Source: Thelonectria olida
Taxonomy: Eukaryota; Ascomycota; Sordariomycetes; Hypocreales; Nectriaceae
Direction: 5' to 3'
NCBI GenBank assembly: GCA_020736575.1
Contig: JAGPYM010000005.1
Location: 248,001-312,000, forward strand
DNA: 64,000 nucleotides
The notes under the pieces were generated by a model that had not been told where the DNA came from, made no database searches, and saw nothing but the letters and a program-made list of their open reading frames with translations. The position numbers and the translations under genes were made by a program. Positions 21,570 through 33,293 of this stretch are shown here, in pieces; the first letter of the stretch is position 1; every line of letters starts with the position of its first letter.

Positions 21570-22977
21570 AAGCTTCGTCAAGTACAGTGCAGCCGCACTT
21601 ACGAAGCGGGCATGCCACTGTGCTGTAGTGGTTCAGTTTGACATGCTTGGGAAACGCGGAGGACGGAGAAGAGGAGTTGAGGGCATTTGCCAGGGATCGG
21701 GTGTTTACAGGAAAATAGAGAATTTGTTATTGTGAACAGGTTCTCGTCGGGTCAGAAGTGCGGATTGGGAAAAGTTAGGGATTACAAGCTACGTAGGCCA
21801 GTCATAGATAAATCAATGGGAGGACAACTTGGTCCAAGTCAACTTTTGCACATGGGCCACGTTGTAAGTAAGTCGACGTGGGGGTGAAAGCGATAACTCG
21901 ACTATTCCATCATATTCGAAGAGAATTAGGCTGACGTTGATGCGTTTGCACATTCACGCCCTTTCTGCACACACACCCTACACCATGCATATATATATAT
22001 ATATATATATATATGTATTCCCATCTTTCATCCATCCTCTCGTTCTGGCCATCCCCTCTCTGACGAGGCAAACGCGAACTGGCCTGCCTGTTCCTAAGGC
22101 AACAATCCTAAACCATCACGTGGTTGCCGTATTCCTACGCATGCATGCGTCGTGAATAGCCTCACGCACGAGAGACAAGAGACAGCTCTCCCACTGTCAA
22201 ACTAGGCTTGGCACAACTCCTCGAAGACACCCCATCGGCCGATCGACGTAGTATACTTGTATGTGAAGGGGACTTTGGCCGTCGTAAAAGCGTGAGGCGA
22301 GAATTCGCAATCCCCAGGCCGAGGGAATATTGAAGTTGTTGGGTGCCGTCATTAGGTTTTCTTGTTCACAATATCTCTTGCCGTCCCCATCCCCCCCGGG
22401 CTTTTCTCTTCTTTTCTTTTTCTTCCTTAACATTCATTCCCGTCCGAACAGTCTTCTTGCATGCAGCCGTTGTCTTTGACAAGCGACCTCGTCCTTCATC
22501 CGTCACCATCAGTCTTATATCTTCATCATCGCTGCATTGCGCTCGAGCATTCCAACAAGTCCAAGTCACAGTTACTGCATCTGTGTTGGTTGCTAGGAGA
22601 CACATCGCATCGCAGCATCAACCCAGAAGCATTCACGGGCACTATCCCATCCTTCCATAGGCCCATTCAGCACATCACCGCTACCAAGCCAGTGGTCGAG
22701 TCTATATTCTCGCCCTGCGCAACGCCTTTTATCTACCTCATCTTCCCTCGCCTTGTCTCTCTACCTTGTTATTGACCTGTTCCACCTCCTTCCTGCTATT
22801 TTTCCCACACGGGGAGACATCCATTACAAGATCCCACAACTACCCTATTCTCACATCTTCATCCTCATCCCAATCCTTAAGCCCAGCCCGAACACATTTA
22901 ATCGGCTCTCCCGGGGACGACACATCAATACCCAACAAGGTCAACCGGTCGACTCAGACCAGAACAGGCTTGTCGCG
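21570..22977. other. Intergenic region, 1.4 kb
   Basis: 3' flank of signal peptide peptidase and leader of the next small gene. Includes an (AT)13 microsatellite at 21989-22014 and pyrimidine-rich sequence from about 22380 to 22880. No other gene seen. Confidence 0.55.
21989..22014. repeat. (AT)13 microsatellite
   Basis: Thirteen uninterrupted AT dinucleotides following ACCATGC. Potentially polymorphic between strains. Confidence 0.95.
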
Positions 22978-23505
22978 ATGCAAGAAGCTCCGGGGGGACA
23001 AGATGGGTCTCCAGAGGCTAGTTTGGGGCCTCAGCCTGACGTCTCTTGTGGCAACGACGAGAGCTTATCGGATATCGACGCCGACATTGATGACCTCGTC
23101 AGCATCCACGAAGAGGATATGGATGAGGTTGCGCCGCTCCTCAACAGCGACGGCATCGCCAACGGGACGTTTCTCCCTGGTGTCAACAATAGTGCCGGCA
23201 TCGACGCAGAGATGGGCGGCCGCTGCAAGAACACCCGTCTCGAAACCTCTCTGGCCTCTTTTCGGTTTGAAGACTTCCTATCCTTCGCTGATGGAGTCGC
23301 CGCCAGCCAACCACAGCCTCGTCGACGGCGGCAGCAGCAGCACCAGCAACGCCGACAACGAAGATGGCAACAACCACGACGAAGACGCCAGCAGCAGCAG
23401 CAACAACAAGGACGTAGACTTCGGCCCCAATTCGCTTATTGCCGTGGGAAGGACTACGTTCTCCGCGAGGCCGGCGGTGACATGACCTCGGACGAAGAGG
23501 TGTGA
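22978..23505 (+). CDS. Small acidic then Gln/Arg-rich protein of unknown function, 175 aa
   Basis: Starts with ATG at 22978. Residues 1-110 use C-biased codons and are acidic (ESLSDIDADIDDLVSIHEED), with a conserved-looking segment SLASFRFEDFLSFADG. Residues 115-150 are a run of Gln and Arg encoded by a CAG/CGA-rich tract, and the end is KDYVLREAGGDMTSDEEV, again with good codon bias. In the tract the +1-shifted frame (to a TGA at 23485) reads Ser/Asn/Asp-rich and has better codon bias than the annotated frame, suggesting the frame has slipped here during evolution or that the model is wrong in this segment. No signal peptide, membrane span or known domain. I do not recognise the family; expression would settle whether it is real. 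Confidence 0.5.
   Translation: MQEAPGGQDGSPEASLGPQPDVSCGNDESLSDIDADIDDLVSIHEEDMDEVAPLLNSDGIANGTFLPGVNNSAGIDAEMGGRCKNTRLETSLASFRFEDFLSFADGVAASQPQPRRRRQQQHQQRRQRRWQQPRRRRQQQQQQQGRRLRPQFAYCRGKDYVLREAGGDMTSDEEV
23325..23412. repeat. CAG/CAA-rich trinucleotide tract
   Basis: Interrupted CAG, CAA and CGA triplets (several runs of CAGCAGCAG) inside the small ORF at 22978-23505; encodes Gln/Arg in one frame and Ser/Asn/Asp in another. Confidence 0.75.
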
Positions 23506-24591
23506 TTCTCAAACCGTGTCCAGCGTAGTGGCATCAGATGGAGATGAAAGTCCCAAACCAAAACACTGGGCCACTGCAAGTCCGACACGACCAACTCATT
23601 CACGGGGAAACAGGACGAGGTCATATCGCAGATGAAGCGTTCGATAATATAACGTCATAATCTGGATAGAATGGTTGCAATACGGCATCATTCAAACTGT
23701 CAAAGTATGTGTCATATGGCATCTAAATATTCACCCGGCTCCTCTAACGTCCTCACAGGTATCAGACGGCACAGATGGCCATGGGACTGTCGTTCATAAC
23801 GAGGGTCGTTCTCTCTTACTTGTACAACAGGATCATCAACACTTTCTAGGCTGGCAAAGATGGAGCCGCTTCATTCGCTTGAAGGGGCTGGTGTGCAAAC
23901 TGTAATTTAGATGGAGCATATTTGAAGCGTCACAGGATAACAACAAGACATAATTGGATTTCGCCCATCTCTTTATATCTTTTGCGCTCCCCGAGTTCTG
24001 GTTTGAGAAATAATACTCAATCTATAGAATTATCTTTATTCTTCCCAAGTTTCCTACCCTGACTTCGTCGAACCGCCATGCCCGCCAACTTCAGTGAAGG
24101 CACATGGTAATAGTTTACACTTCATCCATGAGCTGGCATCAATCTCTACGAGTCCAAGACATCCGAAGAGCCTGTACTACCCCATGTCATTCCCGCTCTG
24201 ATTGTAACTTATTACTCAGACGTTAGATTCAGATACAACACACAGAACTTAGGCCAAGACAAAACTATGTTGGCATCTTCTCTCGCATAGAATATAGAGT
24301 AGACTAAAGGGGCATTTCTCCCCTGCCATCGATGAACCTTTCAAAAAAGACGTTCCGAGAATAAACTCCATCGGATGCTGGGACGCACCTGTCCCTGTGC
24401 ATGTCCCTTTGGTCACGTATAAACCATTATCCCTCATGATACCCAGTCCCTTTTGACCGGCCCCCAAACGCCCAAGAAATAGATAAACGCAATCATCATG
24501 TCGGTGTGCCGTCGTGTCAGTGTCCTTGACCGCGCTGCTGCTGCATGCCCACCCGGGCTCTGGACACCTGGCCTTCCACTTTGCCATCATA
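23506..24591. other. Convergent 3' intergenic region, 1.1 kb
   Basis: Lies between the ends of the small acidic gene and the histidine kinase. Rather AT-rich, with no ORF of coding quality. Confidence 0.55.
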
Positions 24592-27500
24592 TTATCTCAC
24601 CGGCGAGCTCGGACTGAGTCCTCCCATACGACGAACCACCACTTGCATCTTCTCGATCAGCTCAGGGATCCGGTATGGCTTAACCAATACGTCATCACAG
24701 CCAGCCGCCTTTGCTTCCATCACCTGCTCTGGGCGAGCATTGGCTGTCACTGCAATGATTGGGATGCGGCCACCCGAGGCACAAAACACCTCGCCACTCT
24801 GTTCCAACTCTCGAATATGGCGAGTGCATGTCAACCCATCTTGGATAGGCATCTCTATATCCATCAAGACTAGGTTGATAGCAATGGGCAGCGAGCTTGG
24901 GTTACTTCTCGAACCCGAGAGGCCAACGTTGTGTCCAAGGCCTGGTCTTGAAGTCACCCCCTGACGTCGCTGAAGCTTGTCTAGTGCCTCGATGCCATGA
25001 TTCGCCACGTCAACTGTGTAACCTCGATCGGTAAGGCCACGGCGTGTAATTTGTTGGTTGATGAGGTTGTCCTCCACAATGAGAATCCCATCCAGGCGGA
25101 TGTTACCACCAGGATTTTGGTGCCGTTGCAGTCGAACATCGCGCAAGTTGAGTGTCCGTTTGCCGTCCACCGTCTCCGCTGTATCAGTGCTGGCTACAAG
25201 CCTAGCCGCGGCCGCAGCAGCTAACGCTTCATTCCGCGATTCTTCACTTGGAACATATGCCTCGATATAAAACGCAAAGGTTGATCCGACACCAGGTTCG
25301 CTCGACACGCCGATTGCACCATTTTGCAACTCGGTCAGGCGGCGTGAGATGAAAAGACCGAGGCCAGAACCCCCATATTTGACGTGCGTCTTCGAACTCG
25401 CTTGAACAAACTTGTTGAACAAATTTCCCTTCTCCAGTGTGGTGAGGCCTTGACCAGTGTCTTTTACCTCAAAAAGGAGGTAGACCGGGTTGGATCTGCC
25501 CCGGAGCGCTGGCTGATCATACTCTTCTAACACGTCGCAAAATCGAGGAATAAAGTCGACTGCTGTCATGTCTCGACCTGGAGGTTGCTGTGACCCCTTG
25601 ACACAGATCTTGACATTGCGAAGTTTCCCAGATTTGGTAAACTTCAGTGCGTTAGTAAGAAGGTTTATGAGGACTTGCTTCACTCGAGAGGGATCCAGAT
25701 CCAGATAGTCGAACCCGAGATTCTTGTAAGACTCGTCAACGGACGACGTTAGTTCAATATCCACTCGGCGAGCCTCGACTTCAAACATCTTTAAAGCGTC
25801 GTTGACGATCTGAATCGGGTCAACCGTAAAAGGAGTGACTGCTAAGAGCTTGGAATCAAGTTTGGACATTGTCAGGATGTCGTCAACAATCCGTTTCTGA
25901 TGCTGCGCACACGTGACGATAGTCTCAGCATTCTCGATGCTGTCCTCGAGCAGCTTCTTTTCTTCATCAGATCGTTCTAGGCGCGGGGTCTGATCTATCA
26001 TGCTTGTATCTGCCTGCGTGGGGGTGAGCGGCACTGGATTCTCCGCGAGATCCTGAACTTTGGAAAGGGACGCAATGATCGCGTCAGTGCAGTGCAAAAT
26101 AGCACTGAGCGGATTTCGCATCTCGTGGGACGTCATGTCGATGAAGTTCTCTTGCTGACGCTTGGATTCAATTGCTTCCTCCTTGCGAGACTTCTCCTGG
26201 TCTAGCTGCCACTTCTGCAATGACACATCGCTGAGGCAACCAGTAAACGACAATATGACACCATCAGAGTTCTTGACAGGCATAAAAGTCGCAAGAACCC
26301 ATCGAGAGCTAACAGATGGGTTGCCATCGCTGTCCTCAGTGACCCACGGGGTCCGGAGCCGGAACTCGGCCGTCTGGGGACGTCCAGATTCTTCCAGCTT
26401 CACCAAACTCTCCGTAAGAATACCCAGGTCCTCTTTGACGACGCATTCGGGCCAGGGCTTGACCACAATCTCATTGAGATCCACCTTGGACACACCAGTA
26501 AGCTCCCAGAACAGATTGTTTGCGCTCAAGAGCCGCCCATCCATCCTCATATCGTACATGCCGACAGTAGCGAATTCGGCGAGACGCTTAAGGTTCTCAG
26601 CTTCTTGTGCCCGTCGGAGAGCTTCCTCTGTGGCCTCCTTCTCAACCGTGACGTCGGTCAGGCAGGTCAGAGTCCTAACAACACTACCATCCGGGGCGCG
26701 TTCTGCTTTGATAGAGGCCAAAATGTGACGGATAACCTTGCCATCCAGCCTCGCGAGGGTAGTGGAGGGTGACTTCATGCCTTCGAGGCTTGGGCTATCT
26801 CCATTTCGCAGAATCCGATAGACGCATGTGACGACGTCTTTCCTCTCGACCTCCTTGTAGGCTTGGATGAGCTTTGGCTTGTCCTCTTCCATAACTGACT
26901 CTAGAAGAGCGCCATGACTGATCGTTCCTTTTGGATAGCCGGTGATGCGGTGCCACGCATCGTTTGCGAATCCGACGTTACCATCAGGATCAACGAAGCA
27001 CATTCCGGCTGGAATGAACTCTGCCACGGCCTTGAGGGTCTGGACAGACCTGTTTGCCTGCTCTGTCTGATATTCGAGGCGTTCTTGGAGCATGGCGTTA
27101 TCGTAAGCGGCTTGTTCTGTTGCGTTACGTCTTCGGCGAGTTTCCTCCTCGATAAGGACGGTCGAGGCAAGAGAACTGGTTAGCTTCTGGCTGAGAAGAG
27201 ATATGAATTGACGATAATCGTTATCATAGGGGCGTCGTGGGTTCAGGCCAAGAAACAGGATGCCCATCACATGTTCTTCTTTCGTAGGGCGAATTGGGCA
27301 TATGATTGCAGCCTGGCAGGCGTCGCCAAAGCCACGCCATTCCAGCCCATGAAGTAGTCTTTGGGGTAGAGTATCATCTTTTGTCTGTAGCAGAAGAGGG
27401 TGAGGCGATTTCAGAGATTCCCGGAACATGGGAGCGAGACCCTCATCAGCGTCACGAAGATTGAGGACTGGCGGCGCAATGATGTGGTTTTCTGGCACGC

Positions 27501-28710
27501 CCAAAGACCCCTCGAGGCGACACGTACGCGGGCAGCCATATTTTGAGGTTGACGAGGAGCCATCATCGTCCTCGGCCACAGAGTAGATGAAGGCTAGAGG
27601 AACATCGTATGTTGGACTCCAGCGTTCAAGTTCCTCGATGGTCGTTGCCCAATACGACCTGACGTCTCGGCTGATGACCAGTGCCTCGCCGAGATCGACT
27701 AGCATCTTCATTCTTCTCTCCCAGAGTCGCCTCGAGGTGATGTCAAGAAGAGAGTGCTGTACTCCCAGACATTGTTTACCCGACACAATGGGAACCATGG
27801 ACCATTGGGCATATGTTTCTTCGGAGGGGCCATCTGGCTGTTCGACAAAGAATCGCGATTCTTCTTCGACCTTTGAACACTTTTTCAAAGGTACGGCCAT
27901 CATCTCTTCTAGCTTATTCTTGAGATGAGGCCATGTCTCAATGGCAGAGCAACCTAGACGACCAGGATGTGCAGCACCGCAATACTTCGAGAAACCCTCA
28001 TTGTATATAGTGACGTAGTCAGGGCCCCAGTAGAGGGCGATGGGTCGTGAGTCTGAAATAACCTGGCTAAAGGTTTGCTGCAATTGAGCGGACCAGTCAA
28101 CCATGGGACCTAACGAGGTTGAGGCCCAGTCTACGCTCTGGACGATGTCGAGAAACGGCTCGGGCTCGGAGGCGAAAATGGGGACCATGAGGCCTGGGTG
28201 AGAGTCGGACCGGTATATAATGGGGGTCTTGCTGTCGGGCTTGCCCCGGGATGCAGCATCCAGAATTGGGTTTTGGGAATGCCTCGAGGTCACAGGGCTC
28301 CCTTCCTTGTTGCACTCGATTCGTTTCTTCCGAGGAGGCTCAGAGGAAGGGGCCGTCTCGTTCCCGCTCATAACAACCCACTGATTGCAGACAAGGCTGC
28401 GGGTCCAGAAAACGCCGAAGTAGGGGAGAGAATGTTGTGCTTCGGGGCCAGCTTGCGCGTCAGGGTCGGCATCAGGTTGCGATTTCGTGAGCGGGCTGGT
28501 AACCCATTTCCAAAAAGGAAGGTGTGATGCATCTTGAGGAATACAGCTGATGGACTGGTCGAGAGTATGGAGGGCTTTCAAAGCGGAATTTCGATATAGA
28601 ATGTCGCTCAAAGGGGATTCGGGAGGGGACGGTAGTTGAACGACAAAGGTAGGGCGTGGGTCGGAGCTGATGAGGTCAACCAGACCAAGGGACTGGAGCG
28701 ACAAAATCAT
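24592..28710 (-). CDS. Hybrid sensor histidine kinase with PAS domains, about 1372 aa
   Basis: Two-component phosphorelay sensor. From the N-terminus (residue numbers approximate): a fungus-type N-terminal region; a PAS-like region near 190-310 (DWASTSLGPMVDW...ALYWGPDYVTIYNEG); a GAF-like region about 330-540; PAS domains near 560-680 (AEFIPAGMCFVDPDG) and 700-830 (AEFATVGMYDMRMDG); a HisKA H-box MTSHEMRNPLSAI with the phospho-His near 862; HATPase_c with N-box LINLLTNALKFT (about 1020), DTGQGL and GGSGLGLF; and a C-terminal receiver with VEDN, phospho-Asp in VLMDIEMPIQDG (about 1284), VTAN and VKPY. All catalytic residues are present. No membrane span, so cytoplasmic. The H-box resembles S. 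pombe Mak1-type kinases. The start used is the first ATG in the open frame; a TCCAG acceptor directly upstream (28729-28733) leaves room for an extra 5' exon, which I could not find. Confidence 0.93.
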   Translation of the reverse strand: MILSLQSLGLVDLISSDPRPTFVVQLPSPPESPLSDILYRNSALKALHTLDQSISCIPQDASHLPFWKWVTSPLTKSQPDADPDAQAGPEAQHSLPYFGVFWTRSLVCNQWVVMSGNETAPSSEPPRKKRIECNKEGSPVTSRHSQNPILDAASRGKPDSKTPIIYRSDSHPGLMVPIFASEPEPFLDIVQSVDWASTSLGPMVDWSAQLQQTFSQVISDSRPIALYWGPDYVTIYNEGFSKYCGAAHPGRLGCSAIETWPHLKNKLEEMMAVPLKKCSKVEEESRFFVEQPDGPSEETYAQWSMVPIVSGKQCLGVQHSLLDITSRRLWERRMKMLVDLGEALVISRDVRSYWATTIEELERWSPTYDVPLAFIYSVAEDDDGSSSTSKYGCPRTCRLEGSLGVPENHIIAPPVLNLRDADEGLAPMFRESLKSPHPLLLQTKDDTLPQRLLHGLEWRGFGDACQAAIICPIRPTKEEHVMGILFLGLNPRRPYDNDYRQFISLLSQKLTSSLASTVLIEEETRRRRNATEQAAYDNAMLQERLEYQTEQANRSVQTLKAVAEFIPAGMCFVDPDGNVGFANDAWHRITGYPKGTISHGALLESVMEEDKPKLIQAYKEVERKDVVTCVYRILRNGDSPSLEGMKSPSTTLARLDGKVIRHILASIKAERAPDGSVVRTLTCLTDVTVEKEATEEALRRAQEAENLKRLAEFATVGMYDMRMDGRLLSANNLFWELTGVSKVDLNEIVVKPWPECVVKEDLGILTESLVKLEESGRPQTAEFRLRTPWVTEDSDGNPSVSSRWVLATFMPVKNSDGVILSFTGCLSDVSLQKWQLDQEKSRKEEAIESKRQQENFIDMTSHEMRNPLSAILHCTDAIIASLSKVQDLAENPVPLTPTQADTSMIDQTPRLERSDEEKKLLEDSIENAETIVTCAQHQKRIVDDILTMSKLDSKLLAVTPFTVDPIQIVNDALKMFEVEARRVDIELTSSVDESYKNLGFDYLDLDPSRVKQVLINLLTNALKFTKSGKLRNVKICVKGSQQPPGRDMTAVDFIPRFCDVLEEYDQPALRGRSNPVYLLFEVKDTGQGLTTLEKGNLFNKFVQASSKTHVKYGGSGLGLFISRRLTELQNGAIGVSSEPGVGSTFAFYIEAYVPSEESRNEALAAAAAARLVASTDTAETVDGKRTLNLRDVRLQRHQNPGGNIRLDGILIVEDNLINQQITRRGLTDRGYTVDVANHGIEALDKLQRRQGVTSRPGLGHNVGLSGSRSNPSSLPIAINLVLMDIEMPIQDGLTCTRHIRELEQSGEVFCASGGRIPIIAVTANARPEQVMEAKAAGCDDVLVKPYRIPELIEKMQVVVRRMGGLSPSSPVR

Positions 28711-31628
28711 GCCCGCTTGGATGCCCACTGGACGAGAATGCGTTGATCAGGACCGTTAGTCGGGACGGGAACGGGCACGGGAAGTGTCGAGGGTGGGCTG
28801 GCAATGACGAAAGCGGCTCGGCAGTTGAAGAGTAACTTAGGTAGTTACATGTGCATGTACACCCGGTGCTAAGAAGAGCGACGCGGCGAAGGGGTGAGAG
28901 TCGGTATCGTCATTCTACCATTTGGAGAGAGGTCGATTGTGAGGTAGAATCGCAAGAATAGAATAGGCGGGAGGGGCGCGCGAGGCTGCGATGTTGATAA
29001 TGGCTGGTGAATGCTCAACAGCTGGCCCCAGGTGGCGCAATCAAAGCGAGCGACAAGAGGCAATAATGTTGATGAGGGATGGCGAGTGAAGCATCACCAA
29101 GCTGGGTAAAGCGACCAAGAGCAAAAGCCTCGTGTGAGATCGACCTTGGTCGGTGGATCAAGAGAAGAGAGGGTTCAGGACCGGCGGGATGGTGAGATCT
29201 TGAGTGGAGAGGAAGGCACACTGGATCGAGAGAGAGACCGGAGGGAGACTTCCAGTCCTAGAGAGAGAGAACTTGCTAGTGGGGCAGTCGTGGGGCCCGT
29301 GGCCGACTTGGCTGCAGCCATACCGGCAGGTGCTTGGCCAAGTGCTCAAGTGCCCTCAGCCCCTGGCCTCCACTGGCTTGCCGCCTCCAGCGCCGAGTGG
29401 TCCTGCCCCGATCTCCTTCCCCAGGAGCAGGAGGTCCTCCCGTCTGTACATACGAATAGGTTATCTAGGATGACATAATTATCTTGGGTGTTCTTGCACC
29501 TCAGCTGTCACAAGAATTGTACGATAATGACGATCTGGGCACCCCGCGCTCCTTCGGGGAAACCAATGTCTATTTCTGCTTCTCTTCCGAAATCAAGGAC
29601 TGGGCTACCCGTGCTTTTTTTTTCTTGACAAGTTTACTCGGCGACGCTTGCGACGCTCCAAGTTGGACATCAACTCGGCGTGCATTGTGGCCCTCTAGCG
29701 CAAAATCATCGAGACGGCTACGGCTGCCCGTTAAGAAGAGGTGATTCAGGCAAACCGAGACATGGGCGAAACTCATCTCCATCCAGGGTCCTCAATTCCC
29801 TCGTCCACTCACTCGGCCCGTTGTCGGCTCTATCAGAGACGCTCAACGACGGCTTCCTCACCATCAAAACGACTGTCATGACTCGTTTGGAATCCCAGTG
29901 TCTTGCAAGCTGCGGGCCATCTTGTCCTGGAGCTAGTCCAGCCACCACCAAACACCAATGCCGCAGCCAGCGGAATGCGGGACGGGGAGATGGACGCGAA
30001 ACCGGGACGACGGCTCCTGACCTGAGGACTTGAGCACGGCGCACGGTGGAGAAGTTTTCAACGGAATTATCCGCCAAATGCTTAACGAAGTCTTGATGTG
30101 TCTCAGTTGGTGGCGCCATGACCTTCATTCCCTATTTGTCTGCTTCTGCTTGTTGTGGTGGTACAGAGAGTCCGAGAGCCGTTTTGCGACTTTCACCAGT
30201 GTGCAGGGGGGTCGGATGTCAAGATGACGGCCGTGATCGCCTGCATGAGACTTGCTTCTTCCTTCGCCTTGCTTCGTACTCTCCCTTCAGCTGAGAGCAT
30301 GGTAAGCCGGCACTCCCTCCCTGCCTTGGGTAGCGTTAGGCGATCTCCCCTTTTTCTCGTCCAACCCGTATGCCATGCTAGGCGTCGTCTTTTTGGTTGG
30401 GCGTGAAGCATGCGTCCTATCCGTAATTAGGTAGGTCGAATCGCGGCATCTTGAGACACTCGCAGAGTTTTATCGGAACTAGCAAACAAGGTGCGTCGGG
30501 CTAATTACGACGTCGATTAGCCCAAGGTCTCGGCGCATGAAAGAAGGGGATCACAGTGCCCGCGCCGTTCAATCTTACCTGCTTGTCTCCTTAGATCTAG
30601 GTCTATCTCTCTACCGAGTCATCGATATGTTAGGGGTGTTGAGCGCTGAAAGACTGCACAAGCATCAGATCGTAATTACGACTTGACTCAAGTAACACTG
30701 TGTTCCCTGAGCCATCTCACCCGCGCCCTCGGTAACTGCTAGCATGGAACCCCAGTTCTCATCATCTCCCGGGGGCCGGTTCCAGTTCCCAGCTCCGCAG
30801 TCAATGCCGTCATGAATCTTGACTCGGCGACTAATCACGTCTCACAAACCCTCGATGCGCATGCAGCCATGGCCTGTTGTTTGCTCCCAATCTGTATGTA
30901 CGAAGTCTTTCCATCTGGTAGATATCCAATCCGCATCAGCGCCAGAAACCCTCCCACCTGCAGTTGCGTTTATTTCTGTCCGGAACCGTTGCCGCGGCCC
31001 ATCCATCAGTTGATGTGTGGCCATGCAATGTCCTAGCAATGTAATCACCCGCCATGTCATGCTATGTTTGCATACTCGTGCTGCGTTTTGGAGAAACGTC
31101 TGCTTACAGTCTCATGGCTGCCGGCCACCAGGAGACGATCTATACGACATTCCTTCAGACTGCCCACTTTAGTCGAGAATCAGGTGCTTGCAACTGCTCT
31201 GCCTTTTCGCTCTCAGCCCTCTTCCATCACATGTCTAGAGGAAGTCACTTCCATGCTCGTGCCGTACCCTACCTGCCTAGGTATACGTCATCAAGACTGG
31301 AGGAAGGTACGTCAACATCGAGGCAAGTGCCAATCCAGCATGGCACCTTCTGCATGGTACCTGAGGCGATCACCAAATAACGCCAACCAGCCGACCCTCG
31401 ACTACCATTTCACTCTTCCACATTTCCATTCTTCCGCTATCCCAGACGCCCAAAATACGTTCGCTTTCAGTACAGCAATACTCGTTATTTTCGTCATCTC
31501 TAGCACTCCATACTGCCTCTGCAACGACCGGTCGTTACCGTCAACCCAGCAATCTCTTGATCAGCCAAGTTCTACTCTATTATTTAACTCGATTCTCCTG
31601 GATTCTCTGTTCCAATCTGGCCTCAATA
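28711..31628. other. Intergenic region, 2.9 kb, no supported gene
   Basis: 5' flank of the histidine kinase, possibly including a short unseen 5' exon, then sequence without coding bias up to the interrupted gene. No repeat or mobile element was recognised. Confidence 0.55.
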
Positions 31629-32873
31629 ATGGTGTGCCAAGGCCAGTGCTTCACCTCCACAAATGGTGGCATCAAAGTCATCAATCATAAAGGCCGCACC
31701 GCTCCAGGCCAGACAAGATAGTACTACTGTCCGGCCCATCGATCGTATCATGCGCTGTATTTCAATTCTCCCAAAGGTCAGCCGCGCTGCGGCGAGTGCG
31801 CTGCGCTTTTCATCTCCAAATCGAAGAGCATAACATGGGTCCGCGACCAAGACCTTCCTGCCACAATGTCCAGTGCAAGACAGGTGCGGGACAAAGCCAA
31901 GGACGACATGGTGACTTGGCTCGCGGACAGTGGCATAAGTGGACTCGACATCTCAACCTGCAACCCTTGGGACCATATCGCGCCGCAGCCCTCGTCGTAT
32001 GTCTTTGATGATATTGCACGGGATGACCCAACTTATCAATCAATCTCGGACACCTTGATCCGCCATTCTAAGATTCCCGGCCTCTATCTTCTCAAATACC
32101 AGACCATGCACGGCGCTCGCGCATATCAGCCCTGTTCCAAGGATATCGACATAATGGGATTCTTCAAACCACTTGATGCGCTACACCAGAACGGTGATCC
32201 GCTGTTCAAGGATGCCCGAGAGTGGTCTTGTATAATGCAAGCAATGGAGCGGCTCCCAAGAGATATCAGATAGGTTCTTGCTATCATCTACAACTTTGCC
32301 AACGAGATGCTTCGACCGGAGATCGACGAAGCTTCTCTATACAAGGCACGCTCCTGGTTACTATATTGGTACGAAGTCGCCGATAAGCTATTTGTTGAAT
32401 ATGGAGTTAGTGCCGAATCTCCGCATGCAGACTGGTTTATGCGGCCCTTGGGTATTGAGGGACATATCCCAAACCGACACCGCAGAGGCTTAGGAGCACG
32501 CGTGGTGCTCCAATCAGCTTCAGCTCGTTCACCAAGCCGCGCCACCACGGAGTTAGTAGAGCTTCCGTCAACCAATGTACATCAGGTCAGATCAAAAGAC
32601 CGGGAGATGGACATAGATACCTTCTGCAGGGTTGAGGCTTGGGTACAAACGCAGTCCGATTTTTCTTCCGACCAAAAGATTACTCATGGTACAGATGGGC
32701 GGCGACTGCTCAGCTTGAAACATGGAAACCGTCCCCGGCTCAATCCGATGGCGGAGGTTTTCGTCCCTTTATCGTCACCGCACTCAAGAGGCTCCTCGCA
32801 GTCACATAGATCGAATGAGCAACAGATAGGCCCAGAGAGCCTCGCAGGACACCCTCCCGCCTTCCATACATAG
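31629..32873 (+). pseudogene. Gene interrupted by two in-frame TAG codons (about 414 codons)
   Basis: One reading frame from ATG 31629 to TAG 32871-32873 keeps coding character across its length and is broken only by TAG at 31719-31721 and 32271-32273. The N-terminal part has paired Cys/His positions: CQGQC before the first stop, then CPAH and CGEC after it, like a small zinc-binding unit split by the stop. The middle (from ATG 31866) has good codon bias (GLDISTCNPWDHIAPQP, PGLYLLKYQTMHGARAY), and the text after the second stop continues it (AIIYNFANEMLRPEID, ARSWLLYWYEVADKLF). I looked for introns that would remove either stop and keep frame and found none with acceptable ends. Each TAG is one C-to-T change from CAG. 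Best reading: a recently inactivated gene; alternatives are stop readthrough, unusual splicing or sequence error. The family is not recognised. Confidence 0.6.
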
Positions 32874-33293
32874 GCTTCGTTACCACGGCGGCCTTGCAGG
32901 AGGCTGGGACGAGGTCTGAAACATATACTTTGGCTGTTGGCCCAGCCAGGCAGGTTTCCGTCTTGCCTAGGTAGGTCATACTTGGGTTGTTTGTTAGGTG
33001 ACGAAATAAGCGTCAGTGGAGCAAATTCTTTCTTTCAGGTATAGCGTTAGATAAAAGCGTGTATGGAATCAAGTTACCATGTTCTTATGATGTGAATCTA
33101 TGCTGGTGGAGTGATTGATGTCTATTCCATTGAAACTCTACACCTAGCAAGGAACCGACGGCCTTGCCACAAGGTGTTGTTCTATCATCCTATACACAAC
33201 CCCAGGACGTGCCGGGTGAAGTACACCAACCAACTTGAACCCTCCAGATCCAGTCTCTCGATGAACGACAACTGAATCCGGTTGCTTTAAAGC
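32874..33293. other. Convergent 3' intergenic region
   Basis: 420 bp between the end of the interrupted gene (+) and the Mpv17-family gene (-). No gene seen. Confidence 0.6.
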
